Assembly: GCA_034096865.1 (NCBI GenBank)
Contig: JAWQFJ010016682.1
Location: 1-10,303 of the forward strand
Length of the DNA: 10,303 nucleotides
Source: Theodoxus fluviatilis
Taxonomy: Eukaryota > Mollusca > Gastropoda > Cycloneritida > Neritidae
Direction: 5' to 3'
In this document: positions 6,305 through 10,303 of the stretch, in pieces
How the letters are laid out: each line of letters starts with the position of its first letter
Numbering within the stretch: position 1 is the first letter of the stretch
The notes under the pieces: generated by a model
Databases searched by the model: none
Seen by the model: the letters and a program-made list of their open reading frames with translations, nothing else
What the model was told of the DNA's origin: nothing
Translations under genes and position numbers: made by a program

Positions 6305-6443
6305 TCATGTAAAGCTCGAATAAGTAGCAGCAGATAACTGTTTAGTTCTGGCTTGAATTGACAATTTCGTTTCCCTGGTCTGGCGAGGACCGAAAATTCA
6401 CTATCATCGAGTCGATCAACTTGCGCGCACTCGACGTAATGTA
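6305..6443 (+). repeat. Left inverted arm of the foldback element
   Basis: Includes TTTCCCTGGTCTGGCGAGGA (6370-6389), found as its exact complement in the right arm. The inner end (GATCAACTTGCGCGCAC to GTAATGTA) matches more loosely. Confidence 0.88.
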
Positions 6444-6961
6444 GAACTTCACGTAGTTCGGCTTGTGGAGATGATATTAACCATAGATTTCAGTTGTGCG
6501 GGGTAGACCACCCGCCAAAAATTTTGAATAGTGCTTTTGATATCAATGTTTAGTAATTATTGTCGGATCAAATAGCGAAACGATCACAAGCAACTTAAAC
6601 GAGCTTGGGAGCAGCGCTTACGTTTGATTCGGCAGCTGCAGTCGAACTCGATCGGTCAATCGATGTCTGACATCACACTTTGAGATTTCAATAACTTCAT
6701 GAAGTTGCAGTAGTTGCTTGTTTGCTGGAATACCATGTCGGATCAGATAGTGAAACGATCACTCGTGCATTGAGTTTTGATGCGAGACCACGACACTCCC
6801 CGCAGGTGTGTTTTGTTTGCGTTGTAAAGTTTGAGTACTAGCTGTAAGTGTAAAAATGGTCAGTTATTAATATAATCGGTGATTTTAGTTGTAATGAAAC
6901 TTTTTGTGTGTTTTAATGCCATTTTCTTGTCATCATCGACCCGATCTTACAAGTTAGGCCT
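6444..6961. other. Interior of the foldback element
   Basis: There is no open frame of useful length and no known family. It contains a 27-base direct repeat with two mismatches (TGTCGGATCAAATAGCGAAA at 6561 and a variant at 6736). Confidence 0.55.
6561..6763 (+). repeat. 27-bp direct repeat pair inside the foldback element
   Basis: TGTCGGATCA-A/G-ATAG-C/T-GAAACGATCAC occurs at 6561-6587 and 6736-6763 (ends approximate by one base). The start-to-start distance is 175 bases. Confidence 0.75.
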
Positions 6962-7103
6962 ATACATTACGCCGTGCGGGCAAGTTGATCACTCATCCAC
7001 TCGATAGTGAATTTTCGGTCCTCGCCAGACCAGGGAAACGAAATTGTCAATTCAAGCGAGAACTAAACAGTTATCTGCTGCTACTCATTCGAGCTTTACA
7101 TGA
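6962..7103 (-). repeat. Right inverted arm of the foldback element
   Basis: Reverse complement of the left arm. The main differences are single substitutions in the outer part and a short insertion (ACTCATCC-like) near 6990-6999 relative to the left arm. Confidence 0.88.
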
Positions 7104-7888
7104 CAGTACTGTTTTCCACCCCCACATACATGTACTTTGAGCGATCTAGCAAAGATCTAGTATTCATTGCAGACGCTTCGAGAATCGACCGGAACTAGGT
7201 GGTTCTACCTAACGCGTTGTTTTTCGACAGAGAGCGCCGAGGATAACTCTTGCAGGGTACGTTAATGAGAATGTCCTATGACTTACGCACGAAACACATA
7301 CCACCAAGTATACAGCATGTTGCTGAAGAACCTGTGACAGACATTTTCTCAAATAACGATGTTCGTGCCTTAAGAAATATTGCGATGTTCCAAGGTGACA
7401 AAAGTCAAAATTTTTCAAATTTTCACATTTTTGGGTTAAGATGTATTATGTTAGTGCACTCACTCCTCTACACACTCCAAGTGTCACGTTTTCTGATAGA
7501 GGACGAAAAACAAACATTTAAAGCATTTTTGGGGGAGGGGGTGATTGAAACAAAAGCCTAATTAATTATGCATAATGGAAACAAAAGTCGTTTCTCCGCT
7601 TCTGCTCAACATATCTACGAAAATAAAGTACCGTTGGAAAGCTCTCGCCCAGCTCTACATGTGCCTTGTGAAGGTGTTTACTTCATAGAAGAAAGGTTTT
7701 CATTGGTTCTTCAAATAAAGGTTCATATAGGAGTAGTGTTGGAGGCAGCCAATCAAAGCACAGCTTTCAGACTGCCTTGGCTCCGGGCTTGAAAACATCG
7801 GTTCTGCACTCGCGCGTCTAAATTGCAAGCGATTCTGATTAGCACAGTGTAACTGCTCGAAGAATTGATACTGTTTTGATTGAAAATC
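7104..7888. other. Upstream region of the Mutator-like gene
   Basis: No recognisable gene. A plus-strand frame with ATG at 7265 runs to 7561 (98 codons), but its product resembles nothing known to me, and an overlapping minus-strand frame is equally open. Two CCAAT-type motifs occur at 7702-7706 (inverted) and 7749-7753, 140-190 bases before the start codon of the transposase. They could be promoter elements. No inverted repeat pairing this region with sequence right of the transposase was found by eye. Confidence 0.45.
7702..7753 (+). promoter_or_regulatory. Possible CCAAT-box promoter elements
   Basis: ATTGG at 7702 and CCAAT at 7749 lie at a distance from the start codon typical of CCAAT boxes. 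No TATA box is seen nearby. The motifs are short and may be chance. Confidence 0.2.
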
Positions 7889-8107
7889 ATGGGGAAACGG
7901 AAGAATATGTCAGATTATAGGCCACGCAAACGTAGATTTAGAGGAAATCAACACGAAGCGGTGATAAATGAAGACGGAACTAGTTCAACTGCAAAAGATG
8001 CGAGCTTCACACATGAAGTTTGCACTTCTCCGTTCTCGCCCCCCACCCGCTCCACAACCAAGCCCAAGTACTTCTTCCTCTACGAAGCTCCAGAACGTGG
8101 AAAGTGA
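7889..8107 (+). CDS. Mutator-like transposase, N-terminal piece in another frame
   Basis: ATG at 7889 lies in a strong eukaryotic start context (A at -3, G at +4). It opens MGKRKNMSDYRPRKRRFRGN, a basic segment of the kind that begins many invertebrate Mutator-domain proteins (GKRK...RFRGNQ). It probably acts as a nuclear localisation and DNA-binding tail. The frame stops at 8105-8107, while the rest of the protein is read one base further on. The most likely crossing point is the C6 run at 8039-8044, just before a proline/serine-rich linker. A short spliced intron is the alternative. The piece is not independent of the main ORF. Confidence 0.6.
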   Translation: MGKRKNMSDYRPRKRRFRGNQHEAVINEDGTSSTAKDASFTHEVCTSPFSPPTRSTTKPKYFFLYEAPERGK

Positions 8108-9683
8108 ATGCAACTTGGCAGGTGATAGTGAAATTACTGGATTTCGATTTGTGGACAGTGAACTGCTGGTGAAGTTTGTGTCTTCACTTCTCTGCCCGAA
8201 CTGCAAACAGCCCATCGGTAGGAACAAGCGACTTTCTTGTGTTTCGGAGAAAAGAATTTCCCTTGCCTCTGTGTTCACTTTTGAATGTTCTTGCAAACAG
8301 ACTGTTAGTATGGACACTTCCAAACGTGTAGGCAAGGTATATGAAGTCAACAGACGTTTTCCTCTTGCTGTGTATAGCATTGGAAGACACTACACACATG
8401 GAAAGAAATTCCTAGGGAACATGAACATGCCACCACCTCCTCACAAGAATAGTTGGGCTTTGCACACAAAACAGCTTGTGAAAGCAACAGAAAATGTGGC
8501 TGAAAGAAGTAAGAGGAAGGCAGCTGAGGAAGCCAGGAGTGCTGCAGAGTCATCAGACATCACTGTGTCTTGTGATGGAACCTGGCAGAGGAGGGGGTTC
8601 AGCAGCAAGAATGGAGTTGTGACAGTGATGACAGTGAATGGTCCTTCATCCAAAGTTATTGACACTCAAGTTCTGTCCAACCACTGCACATCTTGTGCTC
8701 AACAGAAGAAGAAAATCCATGAAGCAGACTTTGCAGAGTGGAAAAGAAAACACAGTGATTCTTGTGAGAAAAACCATGAGGGATCAGCTGGCAGCATGGA
8801 GCCTGCAGGAGCTCAGCACATCTTCAGGCAATCCATAAAAAAATATGGCTTGCAGTATACATCTTACTTAGGTGATGGTGACAGCAAGTCTTATTCATCT
8901 CTGAAGAATGCTGACCCACCCATCTATCCTGGCAAGAACATAAAAAAATTGGAATGCTGTGGCCATGTGCAGAAGAGAATGGGTAGACAATTGACAAACA
9001 AAGTGAATGAGTTGAAGAAGGAAACCTATGAACACAATGGCAAGACTGTGAGGGGGATAGGAGGGAAGGGGGGATTGACAAAAAAGGCAATATTGAGGAT
9101 CCAGGGACATTTTGGTGCTGCTGTCAGAAATAATGTGCAGAATGTACAGCAGATGAAAAAAGACATTTGGGCAATATGGGAGCATCGAACTAAAAAGCAC
9201 GACAACTGTGGTGTCTGGTGCCCCTCCAAATCTGGCAAGGGAGATCCTAATAGGAATGCCTTACCCAAGTTTGTGTGTGATGCCATCAGGCCAGTGTTTG
9301 AGACACTCTCTGACCACACTCTTCTGGAAAGGTGCTCTCATGGTGGATCACAAAACACAAACGAGTCCTTCCACAACTTGATCTGGCAACACTGTCCGAA
9401 AGCAAGTTTTGTGGGCCGCACCCGCCTGTCCCTAGCTGTTGCAGAAGCAGCAGTTGTGTACAATGATGGCCAGATGGGAAGGTTGGATGTTTTCAGAGAA
9501 CTGGGCTTCACTCCTGGCCACTACACAGAACTTTGCCTCCAGCAACTGGACAAAGCCAGGATTGAAGGCTCGAAACTGCAATCCCTGACTGTGACAAAGC
9601 AGGCGCGCAAGTCAAGAGCTTTGAGGGAGGCTGACTCTCAGGAGGAAAGTGAGAATTTCTACCAGTCAGGAGCACATGAATAG
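7968..9683 (+). CDS. Mutator-like (MULE) transposase
   Basis: This 571-codon frame encodes a Mutator-like transposase domain protein of the type expanded in invertebrates. Residues 76-109 form a cysteine cluster (CPNC, C91, CSC). The DDE nuclease core has its first Asp at D203 (SCDGTW), its second at D303 or D305 (YLGDGDSKSY), and Glu at E466 (NTNESFHNLIW). A C-x2-H motif (C330, H333, in ECCGHVQKRMG) lies between the second and third acidic residues, as in MULE and related superfamilies. All acidic residues are present and no internal stop occurs. The ATG at 7968 follows an in-frame TAA and is probably not the true start; the basic N-terminus lies in another frame from 7889. The enzyme would cut and reinsert its element in the nucleus. 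Terminal inverted repeats are not visible in the window, so a domesticated host copy is possible. Confidence 0.88.
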   Translation: MKTELVQLQKMRASHMKFALLRSRPPPAPQPSPSTSSSTKLQNVESECNLAGDSEITGFRFVDSELLVKFVSSLLCPNCKQPIGRNKRLSCVSEKRISLASVFTFECSCKQTVSMDTSKRVGKVYEVNRRFPLAVYSIGRHYTHGKKFLGNMNMPPPPHKNSWALHTKQLVKATENVAERSKRKAAEEARSAAESSDITVSCDGTWQRRGFSSKNGVVTVMTVNGPSSKVIDTQVLSNHCTSCAQQKKKIHEADFAEWKRKHSDSCEKNHEGSAGSMEPAGAQHIFRQSIKKYGLQYTSYLGDGDSKSYSSLKNADPPIYPGKNIKKLECCGHVQKRMGRQLTNKVNELKKETYEHNGKTVRGIGGKGGLTKKAILRIQGHFGAAVRNNVQNVQQMKKDIWAIWEHRTKKHDNCGVWCPSKSGKGDPNRNALPKFVCDAIRPVFETLSDHTLLERCSHGGSQNTNESFHNLIWQHCPKASFVGRTRLSLAVAEAAVVYNDGQMGRLDVFRELGFTPGHYTELCLQQLDKARIEGSKLQSLTVTKQARKSRALREADSQEESENFYQSGAHE

Positions 9684-10303
9684 GTCAGTTGAGTGATCCC
9701 TGAGTGTAGTTGTATGTTTGAGCCAAAAGACATGCTTGCAGGACATTAAATAGTGCATCTATCTCAGAATTTTGAGAACTTGAACACTAAAATTGCATTT
9801 TCTCGGTTTTCTCACATATTGAAGTGGCGTTACTGTTTTCAAGATTATTCTGCAGCTATTGATCAGAACAACTTCAAATTTTCAGCATTTTCTGATTGCA
9901 TCAGTATCTACAGGTTGTAGCTCTCTAAAGGAAAAGAGAAATATTTTCAACATTTTGCCAAATTGTTCTTTTTTCTCTTTTTTTCTTTCACAAAGTCAAC
10001 ATTTTGATTAAGTATAGACACTCTAAAGAGGTAGGGTCTGTTGTCTGATATATGGTAAATGTAGTGTCCAAATTTCAAAGATTTAGGTGGAAGAGATAAT
10101 GTTAAATCTTGAAAACAGCTTACAGATAAATGTGATATGTTCAAAATTATGTTGCATCATTAAAGTCATTTCTGTGCAATAAAGATGAATTCAAGCTTCA
10201 TGAACTTATGTCTATGTGTAGTATGTTTGTTGTAGAACTTGGTTGGCTAAAATCATGGCTGTATGTTGATTTTACTTGAAATCATGGCCAATTCTACAGG
10301 ATG
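9684..10303 (+). other. 3' UTR and flank of the Mutator-like gene
   Basis: AT-rich sequence with no credible coding potential. Its first 500 bases are probably the 3' UTR. Near the end, AAATCATGGC occurs at about 10250 and again at about 10280, a minor duplication. No inverted copy of upstream sequence is apparent, so the right end of any transposon lies beyond the window. Confidence 0.55.
10178..10183 (+). terminator. Polyadenylation signal of the Mutator-like gene
   Basis: A canonical AATAAA lies 495 bases after the stop codon, in AT-rich sequence and followed by a T/G-rich stretch from about 10205 (TTATGTCTATGTGTAG). This is the expected arrangement for a cleavage site near 10195-10205. 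Confidence 0.55.

Larger units (their letters stand above)
6305..7103. mobile_element. Foldback-type element with ~140-bp inverted arms
   Basis: The sequence from TCATGTAAAGCTCGAA at 6305 reappears inverted, ending at 7103. About 105 bases match almost without change, then another 30 match with small gaps. The arms bracket about 520 bases with no coding potential, so this is a non-autonomous DNA element (foldback or MITE-like). The outermost bases give no clear target-site duplication. It sits just left of the Mutator-like transposase gene, but shared ancestry with that gene is not shown. It could equally be a separate insertion. Confidence 0.8.

Noticed and set aside
6305..7103. Inverted arms as terminal repeats of the Mutator-like element
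   Set aside because: Both arms lie on the same side of the transposase gene, so they cannot bracket it. A relation through a shared terminal repeat remains untested.
7250..7561. Plus-strand frame upstream of the transposase as a second transposon protein
   Set aside because: The product is unrecognised, the opposite strand is also open over much of it, and the nearest ATG (7265) has no clear support.
8824..9319. Minus-strand frames opposite the transposase
   Set aside because: They overlap conserved catalytic codons of the plus-strand gene and give no recognisable product.

Overview
The window looks like nuclear DNA from an invertebrate animal, most likely a lophotrochozoan such as a mollusc. 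This is inferred from intron-bearing glycosyltransferase sequence, very dense microsatellites, and three kinds of mobile element typical of such genomes. Nothing bacterial is seen: no operons, ribosome-binding sites, RNA genes or CRISPR array. The species cannot be fixed from the sequence.

Layout, left to right. Positions 1 to about 2300 (possibly 2757) hold the 5' end of a Gypsy-type LTR retrotransposon on the minus strand. Reading leftward it has an LTR-like region with a TATA box, a tRNA-Pro-like primer binding site, a gag with a coiled coil, a SCAN-like capsid region and zinc knuckles, and an aspartic protease. An in-frame amber stop, a frame change at a G6/C6 run and a damaged zinc knuckle mark it as decayed. 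Polymerase would lie left of base 1. A (CT)n tract, a (CA)n tract and a 65-bp/118-bp minisatellite follow, up to about 3660.

Positions 3671-5235 on the minus strand hold two exon-like pieces of a GT31 beta-1,3-galactosyltransferase-type gene. One carries the DDD metal-binding motif and the other the C-terminal EDVYV motif, a stop codon and a nearby AATAAA. The roughly 1 kb between them is almost entirely simple repeats, and a TGGA array abuts a conserved catalytic-domain motif where a splice acceptor is expected. Exons for the membrane anchor and N-terminal half are not visible.

A (TAG)n array (5255-5788) and a (CT)n tract lead into a 5'-truncated non-LTR retrotransposon tail. Next is an 800-bp foldback element with inverted arms of about 140 bp (6305-7103). 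Last is a Mutator-like (MULE) transposase gene on the plus strand (7889-9683) with a complete catalytic triad, a probable frame change near its N-terminus, and a polyadenylation signal at 10178.

The genes do not form a pathway. The picture is one host glycosyltransferase gene whose introns and flanks are packed with repeats and transposons. The observations most worth checking are the microsatellite that reaches into the glycosyltransferase exon boundary, the foldback element, and the nearly intact Mutator-like gene.
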